64,000 nucleotides of DNA, taken from Verrucomicrobia bacterium IMCC26134 (GTDB lineage Bacteria > Verrucomicrobiota > Verrucomicrobiia > Opitutales > Opitutaceae). The first letter of the stretch is position 1, and every line of letters begins with the position of its first letter. This document shows, piece after piece, positions 24,801 to 36,800 of this stretch. A program made the position numbers and the translations under genes. The notes under the pieces are model-generated. The model worked only from the letters and a program-made list of their open reading frames with translations. It was not told the DNA's origin and ran no database searches. Where the stretch lies: the NCBI GenBank assembly GCA_000972765.1, contig CP011265.1, positions 3,655,001-3,719,000 on the forward strand, in the 5' to 3' direction.

Positions 24801-27800
24801 GTCGCCGAAGGCGGCGGAGCCGTGGAAGTTGAGGCTCACATTGCCGATGCTAAAGCCGTTCCTGCGCAGGACAAAGTTGGTCAGGTTAACGGTGGGCAAG
24901 GCCGGGAATTGAGGGAAGCTGAGCGTGGCGGCAGCGAGGGTGGCAAGCGTGGGCAGTCCGGGAGTAAGACTGAAGTTAGCGGCGGAAATGCGGAAGGCCT
25001 CACCAAAACCAAGATCGAGTGACGTGAAGCGCAGTGAGAAGGTTCCGGGGGCGGTAAGGCTGCCAAAGTCGAAGCTAGCCGACAGGCCGGTGAAAGAAGT
25101 GGTGATGAAACTACCGTTCGGGAACAGGCTGAAGGAGCCGATGGTGAGGTTGACGTTACCGAAAATACGGCCGAGTTCGCGATCAATGGCAAAGCCGCTG
25201 ACGTTGAGGTTCAGATTTCCGATGGTGGCAAATCCGCCCAAGGAAACAGGGCCGGGGAGCGAAATATTAATCTCGGGTAACTCTATACGGAGCTTTCCGA
25301 GTGAGAAGGTCGGGATGATCCCCTGAAGATCGGGCAGGCTCGGAACGCGGAAGCCGATGTTATTGAATACGGCCATCACATCGAGGCCGGGAGAGAAGTC
25401 GAACGCCGGCAGGTCGATGGCGATGAGATCACCGATACGGAAGGTAAACGCAGGGAGCCGGAACTTGAGCAGATTGGGGAAGCTCAGATCGTAGAGGCCG
25501 AGAACGGTGCCTATATCGACGCGGAAGGCGGGAAGATCAGGGAAAAGGACAAAGCCGGTGGCGCTGAGGGTGATGCCACCGGTGACGACCGTCGTGGTGC
25601 CGATGACGACGTTCAGGTTGGTGACGGTTAGGCTCAGTGAATCGACGCTGACCAAAGAGCCGAAGGTGTCGGCGAAAGCGGCGAGTGCGTTGGCGGGAGT
25701 GTTAAAGGTAAAGCTGCCGAGCGAGAAGCCGTTGGTGCGGAGCTGGAGATCGGTGATGACGACGGTGTCGAGGCCGGTGAACTGGGCGACGCCGAGAGTG
25801 GCGGAACCGATGGTGGCGATGACCGCGCCGATGCCGGTGGCACCGGGGTTGATGGATACGTTGGTCGCGGTGAGACGGAGGGCGCTCGCGATGGTGAGCT
25901 CAAGCGAAGCGACCGTGAAGGCCCAACGCCCGGTCCCAAAGTTGAACGAGGTGTTGATGCCGGTCGCGCTGGTCTGGATGAAGCCGCCGCCAGGGAAGAG
26001 ACTGAGACCGGAAGCGGTAGCGGAGAAGGTGCCGGTGGCGACGGTGGCGGATGCGCCAAAGGTGACGTTGAGGTTGGCGACGTTGAGCGAGAAGCCGGTA
26101 ACCGTGAGGAAGGAGCCTATGCTCACGTTGCCACCGGGGGGAACGAGGCTGCCGGAGCCGAGAGAGAAGCCGTTGCGGCGGATGACGATGTTATTGAGGG
26201 TCGCGGTGCCGAGCCCGGAGAAGAGCGCGGAGGTGAAAGTGGCTGAGTCGATGGTGGCGACGGTCGTAGAAGCGGCAGTGAGGGCGGGATCGTAGGAGGC
26301 GGTGACATTGCTCGCGGTGACGGTGAGCGCGTCGCCGACGCGGAGTTCGAAGCGGTCGACGGCGAGCGAGAAGGCGCTGGTGGCCAGGGTCAGCGTGCCA
26401 GTGACGCCGAAATTATCGATGTCGGGCCCGTCGGTGACGCTCGCGCCGTAAGTCTTGCCAGGGAAGAAGGCGGCGGTGGTGGCTCCGAAGGTGAAACCGG
26501 TGGCGGTGCGAGTGAAGTTGATGTCGCCGAGCAACTCGATGACACCGCCGATGTTTACGGTGGCATCGGTGGCGATGAGTTGGGCGAAGGCGACGTCACC
26601 GGAGAAGATCTCGGAATCGGAGAACACGAAGACCACTTCCTCGCCGTCGAGGGTGAAGCTCTCGTTGTAAGCGGAGGTGGACTCGTTGAGGCGAACCGTG
26701 AGGATCGCATCGAGGGTGACACCGGGGATACCGATGAGGCGGACGCGGCCGGTCACGTAACCGACTTCGGTGGTGCCGGCAGTGCGAATGAAGACGGCGG
26801 TGCCGTTGGTGAGCTCAAAGCCGACGGTGCCGACGACATTGCCAACGAAGAGGGTGACGTTGTTGCCGACGATGACCTGGGTGACGACGCTGGCGATGGT
26901 CGCGGATTTGAAGCTAAAGTCGCCGATGATAGAAACGCCCGGAAGTTTGATCGAGAGATTATTGATAACGACCTGCTGATAGATTCCCGCGGCGAGATTG
27001 ATGGACCCGAAGGTGCCGGTGGCGACCACGGGGGCGTTGGTATCGTTGATTTCCAGCTGGACCTCGGCGTTTGCACCGAAGGCTCCGAAACCGGCGGTGG
27101 CAATAAAGGCGAGAGTGCCTCCGACGCCGAGCGAGTTGATCAGGAAAATACCCCGAGCATCGGTGATCGCGATGGTATCGCCGCCGGTGCCGGTGCCGGT
27201 GAACGCGGAGATGGATACATCACTGAAAGAAACGAGGGTGACGGGATTACCGGCCGAGTCGGTGTTCTGCTCAAAGGCGACGCGTCCCGTCATAGCAATA
27301 CCGGCAACACTTAGCGCGAAGGGGATGGTGTCGTTTCCGGCGATGACGCGGAAGAAGCGCCCGGCGGGCAGATTGAGAGATACGGGCGTGCCCGCGACGT
27401 CCACGGTTTCGGAAACCGGCGCAGCACCAGTGTTAAACTCCACGGTGAAGGGCGAATCAACGAAGAGGATACTCGCAAGGTTGGAGGCGACCGTGACTGA
27501 GAGCGTGCCAGCGGTGCCTGAAGTTGAGACAAGGAAGAGGCCCGTGCCGGCGGAGAGGGTGAGGAAGGTGGTGGTGCCGTCGCCGAGGGTGGTGCCGAAG
27601 TTGGTGACGCCGATGCGGACGAGGGTGTCGCCGTCGGCGGTGGTCGTGCGGGCGAAGCTGAAGTTACCCGTGACGGTGAGCAGGCTAGCGAGCTGCACCG
27701 AGACGCCGATGGCGGTGAAGGCGAAGAAAGGCGAAGCGGCGGTGCCGGATTCGACGGTGAGGGTCTGGCTGATGCCGCCGATGGTGATGGTCTGGGCGGT

Positions 27801-30800
27801 GATCGCGGCGCCGGTGGTGTTGTAGGCGACCGAAACTGAAGTGGCGGTGGCCGAAGCAAAACCGGAACCGGAGAGGATGAGGCTGGTGGCGGAGGCGTTC
27901 AGGGCGATGGTGCCGTCGGCCTTGAGACGGAGGGCGAAGGAGCCGCCGGTGAAGCCGGCGGTGAAGCCGCCGAGCGACAGGCTGGCCGAGAGGTTGCTGC
28001 CGATGCCGAGCACGTCGGTGCCGGAGAGGTCGAAGCCAAGATTGCCGGTGAGCTCGATGTAGTTGGTCAGGCCGAGGACCAGGCCGGAGCCGGAGACGGA
28101 GCGGGCTCCGCCGGAGACGCTGGTGGGCATACCGGCGAGGCTGAGTGACTGGTTGGAGCCGACGGCGTAGGTGCTGCGCACGAGCGAGAGGTTGCCGGTG
28201 AGGGTGAGGCCGGGGACTCCGACGAGGGCGGCGGTGCCGGTGGCGGCCAGCGCGTAGGTCGCGTCGCTGAGGTTGAGGCGGTAGGCGAGGTTGCCGTTGG
28301 TCAGGCTGACTCCGGCGGCGGAGGGGGTGCCAAAACCGGTGCCGACGAAGGCGGTGACGGCAGTAGCGGTGATGTCGAGCTGGGTGACCGTCTTGGTGAT
28401 GGTAAAATCGCCTTGGGCGGCGGCGAAGCCGGCGAGGTTGAGGGTGAGGCTGCCACGGGCTGTGGTGGTGAGGGCGATGGCGGTGAGTTCGACGTAGTCG
28501 TCCCCTGCCCCGACTTCGAGGATCGTGTCGGTCGTGAAGGTCGAGGAGATGACTTCGATCGTGCCGCTGAGGGTGACGGTGCTGACGCCGGTGAGGCTGG
28601 CGGTGCCGGAGGCACCGAAGGCGTAGTGGCCGGTGGCAAAGTTGTAGATGAGGGCGATGAGGCCGTCGGAGACTTGGATGCCGGTGCCGGAGACGCCGAT
28701 GAAGGCGGTGACGTCGGTGGCGGCGATGATGAGGTCGGCGGCGTCTTTGTAGAGCGTGAGGTTGCCGGTGAGGGTGACGAAGTCGGCGATGTTGAGGCTC
28801 AGGTTCGTTCCGGTAATGTAGAGGGCCTTGGCGGTCGCGGTGATGATGTCGCCGTCGACGGTGAGGTCGCGGTCGGTGTCGAAGGTGGAGGCGACGACGG
28901 TGACGGTGCCGTGGGCGCTGATCTTGGTTATGCCAACCAGGGCGAGGTCGCCGGTGGCGGCAAGGGCGTAGCGGCCGGTCGAGAGTTCGAGGCGGAGGGC
29001 GAGCGCGGCGGAGGTCACTTTAACTCCGATCTCGGTGGTGATTCCTGTGCCGTAGCCGGTGCCGGCGAAGACGGTGAGGCTAGAGGCGTCGAGGGAGAGT
29101 TCGGTCGCGGTCTTGGTGAAGGTGAAGTCGCCGGCGATCAGGAGACTGGAGGCGATCGAGAGGCGGAGGTCGGTGCCGGTAACGTTGGTCGTGCCGATGG
29201 TGACGGTGATGGAATCGGTGGTGCCGCCAAAATTGGTGAAGGGGACGTCAGTGGCGAAGGTGCCGGTCTGGACGGTGACGGTGCCGGTGAGGGTGACGGA
29301 GGGCACTCCGACCAGGCTGACGGTGCCGCGGGCGGCGACGGCATACTTGCCGGTGCTGAGGGTGACCTTGAGGGCAAGCGAACCGGAGGAAAGTTGCAGG
29401 CCGGCGGTGGCTCCTCCGACGTAGGCGCTGACGTTGGTGGCGGTGACCTCGAGGGTGGTCGAGGTCTTGAGGAAGGTGAAGGAACCGGAGGCGGTGACGA
29501 AACCACCGAGGTCGAGGCTGATATCGCCGGTGACTTGGCTGATGGCGCCGGGGGCGATGAGTTCGAGGATGGACGAGCCTACTTCTAGGGAGAGCTCGAT
29601 ATCGGTGCCGGAGGCGAAGGTGGAGTGGATGATCTCGAGGGTGCCGGTGAGGGTGACGCCGGGGACGTTCTCCACGCTGCCGGTGCCGGAGATGCCGAGG
29701 GCATATTGGTGAGTGGTGAGATCTACGAGCAGGGCGAGGTTGCCGTCGGTGAGGCGCACCCCGGCTCCGGATGTGCCGCCGCCGACAAAGGCAGCGACGT
29801 CGGTGGCGCCGAGGACGAGGGTGTCGTCGAGCGAGTTGAGCTCGAAGGTGAAGGAACCGGAGAGGGTGACGAAGTCGGTCGCACCGTTGCCGAGGCCGAG
29901 GCTGACGTCGCCGTAAACTTGGGTGATGCCGGTGGGGATGGTGGCGGTGACGGTGCCGCCGAGGGTCTCGATGGAGAGTTCGGTATCGAGGCTGAGGTTG
30001 CCGGTGATCAGGGTCAGGGTGGCGGTGAAGTTATTGACGCCGGAGACACCAACGAGGGCGGCGGTGCCGGTGGCGGCGAGAGCGTATTCGCCGGTGGTGG
30101 GATAGAGGACCAGGGCGAGCGAGCCGCTGGTGAGCTTGATGCCGGTCTCGGTGCCGCCGACATTGTTGTAGTGAAGGCCGAGGAAGGCGGTGACGTTGGT
30201 CGCGCCGACCAAGATTTGGTCGAGGGTGACCGGGGGCGGCGTCAGCGCGGCGCTGACTTTGAGAAGGGGCAGGACGACGCCGGCGAGGCTGCCGCCGAAG
30301 GCCACCCGGTAATCACCGGCACCGGCGGAGGTGACTGATACGGTGGCGCCGGAGAGATCAATGAGGGCGGCGTTGATCGCGGCCTGGACTTGCGCGGCGG
30401 TGGCGTCGAGCGCCAGGGATGAAGTGGTGTAGGTGGTGCCCTGGTAGAGGAGCGAGATCGTCATCGTGCCGGGGACCTCGGCGCTGACGCTGATTTGCTG
30501 GATCGAGCCACCGGGCGCTCCGCCCTGGCGTTCGGTGATCACGGCGGCGGTGAGCGCGCCGGCATTGGCCGTCTGGGCTCCGCCGGCGGTCAGCACAGTG
30601 ACGCTCGCGGTCGGGGCGGTGACGGTCGCGGTGACGACGAGCAAGGGAGGTGAGGTGCCGGAGAGTGCGCCACCGAAGGCGATCGTCCAGATACCCACGT
30701 TCGCCGAGGTGACCGTCGTCGTGCCCGCGCTGCCAAGGGCGGTGTTCAACGCCGCTTGGATCTGCGCAGCCGAGGCACTGGTGGAGAGCGCGCTGGTGGT

Positions 30801-33800
30801 GCGAGTAATGCCGCCGGTGGTGAGACTGAGTGTAAAGGTGGTGGGAACGGTCGCAACGAACGAGACGGTCTGGGCGGTGCTGGTGCCGGCGCTGCCTTGG
30901 GTGACGCCCTCGATGGAAACCTCGCCGGAGCGGAACTTGGTGTCGTCGGCGGTGAAGGCGGGGATGTCCTGATAGCTGCGGGCGTTGATGAAGGTGACGA
31001 CGTAACGCTGTTCGCTGATGGTGGAAGATTGGTCGAAAATGACCTGAACATTACCCGCGCCGATGGCGGCGAAGGACTCGAGGGCCTCGGCGATATAACG
31101 CTTATTATTGGTGATATCGGAACCGGCGAAACGGATTGGGGCGCTGGTCGCGTTGCCGAGGCTGAGCGTGTAAGTGCCGGTGCCGGTGAGCGAGGGGTTG
31201 TGGAGAGTGATGGCAATCACCTCGCGGGCGGGTGTGCCGGAGCTGCCAGACTGGGTGACGTTGGTGACGGGGGCGGGGAAGGACGTTGTCACCCCAAGGG
31301 TGCCGAAGGCTTGACCGGTGAGCAGGCCGCCGACCTCGACGCGGAAGTTGCCGGAGCCGAGATCGGTGACGGTGAGGGCGGCGGTGGTAAGTGGAGTAAG
31401 GGTGCCTAGCGCGGAGCGGAGGGCGGTGATGCGGTTGGCCGAGGACTCGGTGCCGACAAGGGTCACGGAAGCCTGCGCAGTGCCGAGGCTGAAACTGAAG
31501 GTGCCGATGGGGGCGGACGAACCGAGGCTCACCTGCCAGACCTGGGAAGTGTAGGTGCCGGCAGTTTGGACGGCGACGGTAAGAGCGGGAACGTCGTCGT
31601 CGGCAAGCGCGCCGGTGAAACGAACACGGAAGCTTTGTTTACCCGTGGCGGGCGAACCGGCATAGGAGACGAGGACATTGCCGGCGCCGATGGCGGATAA
31701 GTTGCGGAGGGCAATCTGGATGGCGGCGGCCATCGCGGCGGTGTCATTCAACGCAAGGGCGAGGGCGACGGTGGTCTGCCCGGCATAGGAAAGCGTGAAG
31801 GTGCCGTAGCTGTTGGTGAGCGCCGTGAGGGTGAGGAGCTGTTCCTCATTTTGACCAGCGGACGGAGGAACGACTTGAATGACACTGCTTTCGATGCCTT
31901 GGGCAAGACCTTGAATCCAATCCGCAACGGCGGGAGAGGACAGGAAGGTGAAGTCGGCGGAGATCGCAACGGAACCAACGAGTTTTAGCAGGGCATTGCC
32001 GGTAATCGAGGTGGTGGACGCGGCGGCAGTGACAGGGGTGGTGGCGAAGGGGCCGCTATCAAAGAGCTGAGCGGAGGCGAAGCGGTTGACGACGACCGTG
32101 AGCGTGCCTTCGAGGGTGGTGCTCGGGATACCAACGATACTACCGGCTCCGACCGCCACGACGGCGAATTTGCCCGCGTCAGCCCCGGTGAGCTGGAGAC
32201 GAAGCGAAAAGTTGGCCGTGACTTGTATTCCAAATTTTTCACTCGTTCCAAAACCCGAACCCGCAAAGAAAGTAAGGCCGGTGCCGGAGGCAAGCAACTG
32301 ATCGGCGGTGCGCGTAAAAGTGAAGTCACCGGAAACAGAAACGAAGCCGCCAAGATTGAGGTTGATGGTGCCGTCGAGGTGGGTGATGCCGGCTGTGGCG
32401 TCGAGCGTGACGGTAGACTCGCCGAAGGTGACAGCGAAGGACTGATCGGTGGTGTAAGTGCTGGCGATGAAGGTGATCTCACCCGTGGCGACGAGGCCGG
32501 GGACGCCGATGAAGGAAACGATACCGTAGGCGCCGAGAGCGTATTCTCCTGTTGAGGTGTCTGAAGTGTCCAGACTGAAGGCAAACACACCATCGGTGAG
32601 GCGGGCGCCGACGGCGGTGGAAGTGCCATAGCCGGTGCCCAAGAAGGCCTCGATCGAGGTGCCGGCGGCGACGATGGACGTGGAGTTCCTTGTGAAGATG
32701 AAGTTGCCGGCTACGACCGCGTTGGTGCCGAGAACGATGCGGGCATCGGTGGCGATGACCTGGATAAAGGACACGTCGCCGGCGGCGATCTCGGTGCCGG
32801 AGAAGGCGATGGAGACGGTCTCGCCATCCAAGGTGAAGGACCGCTCGTCGACGGCGGCACCGGTTTCGTTGAGACGGATAGTCATCGTGGCATCCAGGGC
32901 AAAGCCGCTGATGCCCTTACTCTGAACCCGACCGGTGACGAAACCAACCTCGGTGGTGGAGGTGGTGGCGTCGGCACCGATGCGGATGAAGACGGCGGAG
33001 CCGCCAGTGAGTTCGAGGCCGACCGTCTCGCCGACGTTGCCCACGAACACGCGGACGTTGTTGCCGACGATGATCTTCAAGGTGCCGGTCGAAGTGACGA
33101 CATCCTCGAAGGAGAAGTCGCCGCTGATCGAAACGCCAGGCAGCTTGATACTGAGGTTGTTGATGACGATGCGGGTGTAGATGCCGGCGGAAAGGTTGAT
33201 CGAGCCGAAGGTGCCGGTGAGGGCGACGGCGGCGTTGGTCTTGTTGACCTCAAGCACGACCTCGGCGTTGGCGGCGAAGGCACCGAACCCGGCGGTGGCA
33301 TTGAAGGTCAAGGTGCCGGCGGTGCCGGCGGCCGTGATCACGAACATGCCGCGGGCGTTGGTGACCGCGACATCCGAGGTTCCGGCACCGCTGACCGTGG
33401 TGTGGTCGAGGGTGACGCTGACATCGGAGAAGGAGATGATCGTGGTCTTTGCACCGGCAGCGGTGGTGGTCTGCTCGAAGGCAACGCGACCGGACAAAGC
33501 GAGACCGGCGACCGTGACGGCGAACGGCGTGGTGACGTTGCCTGCCACGACGCGGAAGAAGCGTCCGGCGGGCAGATTGAGAGATACGGACGTGCCCGCG
33601 ACGTCCACGGTTTCGGAAACCGGCGCAGCACCAGTGTTAAACTCCACGGTGAAGGGCGAATCAACGAAGACGATACTCGCAAGGTTGGAGGCGACCGTGA
33701 CTGAGAGCGTGCCAGCGGTGCCTGAAGTTGAGACAAGGAAGAGGCCGGTGCCGGCGGAGAGGGTGAGGAAGGTGGTGGTGCCGTCGCCGAGGGTGGTGCC

Positions 33801-36800
33801 GAAGTTGGTGACGCCGATGCGGACGAGGGTGTCGCCGTCGGCGGTGGTCGTGCGGGCGAAGGCGAAGTTACCCGTGACGGTGAGCAGGCCAGCGAGCTGC
33901 ACCGAGACGCCGATGGCGGTGAAGGCGAAGAAAGGCGAAGCGGCGGTGCCGGATTCGACGGTGAGGGTCTGGGCGGTGATCGCGGCGCCGGTGGTGTTGT
34001 AGGCGACCGAAACTGAAGTGGCGGTGGCCGAAGCAAAACCGGAACCGGAGAGGATGAGGCTGGTGGCGGAGGCGTTCAGGGCGATCGTGCCGTCGGCCTT
34101 GAGACGGAGGGCGAAGGAGCCGCCGGTGAAGCCGGCGGTGAAGCCGCCGAGCGACAGGCTGGCCGAGAGGTTGCTGCCGATGCCGAGCACGTCGGTGCCG
34201 GAGAGGTCGAAGGCAAGATTGCCGGTGAGCTCGATGTAGTTGGTCAGGCCGAGGACCAGGCCGGAGCCGGAGACGGAGCGGGCTCCGCCGGAGACGGTGG
34301 TGGGCATACCGGCGAGGCTGAGTGACTGGTTGGAGCCGACGGCGTAGGTGCTGCGCACGAGCGAGAGGTTGCCGGTGAGGGTGAGGCTGGGGACTCCGAC
34401 GAGGGCGGCGGTGCCGGTGGCGGCCAGCGCGTAGGTCGCGTCGCTGAGGTTGAGGCGGTAGGCGAGGTTGCCGTTGGTCAGGCTGACGCCGGCGGCGGAG
34501 GCGGTGCCGAAGCCGGTGCCGACAAAGGCGGTGACGGCGGTGGCGGTCACGTCAAGTTGGGTGGCGGTCTTGGTGATGGTAAAATCGCCCTGGGCGGCGG
34601 CGAAGCCGGCGAGGTTCAGGGTGAGGCTGCCACGGGCTGTGGTGGTGAGGGCGGTGGCGGTGAGTTCGACGTAGTCCTCCCCTGCCCCGACTTCGAGGAT
34701 CGTATCGGTGGTGAAGGTCGAGGAGATGACTTCGATCGTGCCGCTGAGGGTGACGGTGCTGACGCCGGTGAGGCTGGCGGTGCCGGAGGCTCCGAAGGCG
34801 TAGTGGCCGGTGGCAAAGTTGTAGATGAGGGCGATGAGGCCGTCGGAGACTTGGATGCCGGTGCCGGAGGCGCCGATGAAAGCGATGACGTCGGTGGCGG
34901 CGATGATGAGGTCGGCGGCGTCTTTGTAGAGCGTGAGGTTGCCGGTGAGGGTGACGAAGTCGGCGATGTTGAGGCTCAGGTTCGTTCCGGTAATGTAGAG
35001 GGCCTTGGCGGTCGCGGTGATGATGTCGCCGTCGACGGTGAGGTCGCGGTCGGTGTCGAAGGTGGAGGCGACGACGGTGACGGTGCCGTGGGCGCTGATC
35101 TTGGTTATGCCAACCAGGGCGAGGTCGCCGGTGGCGGCAAGGGCGTAGCGGCCGGTCGAGAGTTCGAGGCGGAGGGCGAGCGCGGCGGAGGTCACTTTAA
35201 CTCCGATCTCGGTGGTGATTCCTGTGCCGTAGCCGGTGCCGGCGAAGACGGTGAGGCTAGAGGCGTCGAGGGAGAGTTCGGTCGCGGTCTTGGTGAAGGT
35301 GAAGTCGCCGGCGATCAGGAGACTGGAGGCGATCGAGAGGCGGAGGTCGGTGCCGGTAACGTTGGTCGTGCCGATGGTGACGGTGATGGAATCGGTGGTG
35401 CCGCCAAAATTGGTGAAGGGGACGTCAGTGGCGAAGGTGCCGGTCTGGACGGTGACGGTGCCGGTGAGGGTGACGGAGGGCACTCCGACCAGGCTGACGG
35501 TGCCGCGGGCGGCGACGGCATACTTGCCGGTGCTGAGGGTGACCTTGAGGGCAAGCGAACCGGAGGAAAGTTGCAGGCCGGCGGTGGCTCCTCCGACGTA
35601 GGCGCTGACGTTGGTGGCGGTGACCTCGAGGGTGGTCGAGGTCTTGAGGAAGGTGAAGGAACCGGAGGCGGTGACGAAACCACCGAGGTCGAGGCTGATA
35701 TCGCCGGTGACTTGGCTGATGGCGCCGGGGGCGATGAGTTCGAGGATGGACGAGCCTACTTCTAGGGAGAGCTCGATATCGGTGCCGGAGGCGAAGGTGG
35801 AGTGGATGATCTCGAGGGTGCCGGTGAGGGTGACGCCGGGGACGTTCTCCACGCTGCCGGTGCCGGAGATGCCGAGGGCATATTGGTGAGTGGTGAGATC
35901 TACGAGCAGGGCGAGGTTGCCGTCGGTGAGGCGCACCCCGGCTCCGGATGTGCCGCCGCCGACAAAGGCAGCGACGTCGGTGGCGCCGAGGACGAGGGTG
36001 TCGTCGAGCGAGTTGAGCTCGAAGGTGAAGGAACCGGAGAGGGTGACGAAGTCGGTCGCACCGTTGCCGAGGCCGAGGCTGACGTCGCCGTAAACTTGGG
36101 TGATGCCGGTGGGGATGGTGGCGGTGACGGTGCCGCCGAGGGTCTCGATGGAGAGTTCGGTATCGAGGCTGAGGTTGCCGGTGATCAGGGTCAGGGTGGC
36201 GGTGAAGTTATTGACGCCGGAGACACCAACGAGGGCGGCGGTGCCGGTGGCGGCGAGAGCGTATTCGCCGGTGGTGGGATAGAGGACCAGGGCGAGCGAG
36301 CCGCTGGTGAGCTTGATGCCGGTCTCGGTGCCGCCGACATTGTTGTAGTGCAGGCCGAGGAAGGCGGTGACGTTGGTCGCGCCGACCAAGATTTGGTCGA
36401 GGGTGACCGGGGGCGGCGTCAGCGCGGCGCTGACTTTGAGAAGGGGCAGGACGACACCGGCGAGGCTGCCGCCGAAGGCCACCCGGTAATCACCGGCACA
36501 GGCGGAGGTAACTGATACGGTGGCGCCGGAGAGATCAATGAGGGCGGCGTTGATCGCGGCCTGGACTTGCGCGGCGGTGGCGTCGAGCGCCAGGGATGAA
36601 GTGGTGTAGGTGGTGCCCTGGTAGAGGAGCGAGATCGTCATCGTGCCGGGGACCTCGGCGCTGACGCTGATTTGCTGGATCGAGCCACCGGGCGCTCCGC
36701 CCTGGCGTTCGGTGATCACGGCGGCGGTGAGCGCGCCGGCATTGGCCGTCTGGGCTCCGCCGGCGGTCAGCACAGTGACGCTCGCGGTCGGGGCGGTGAC

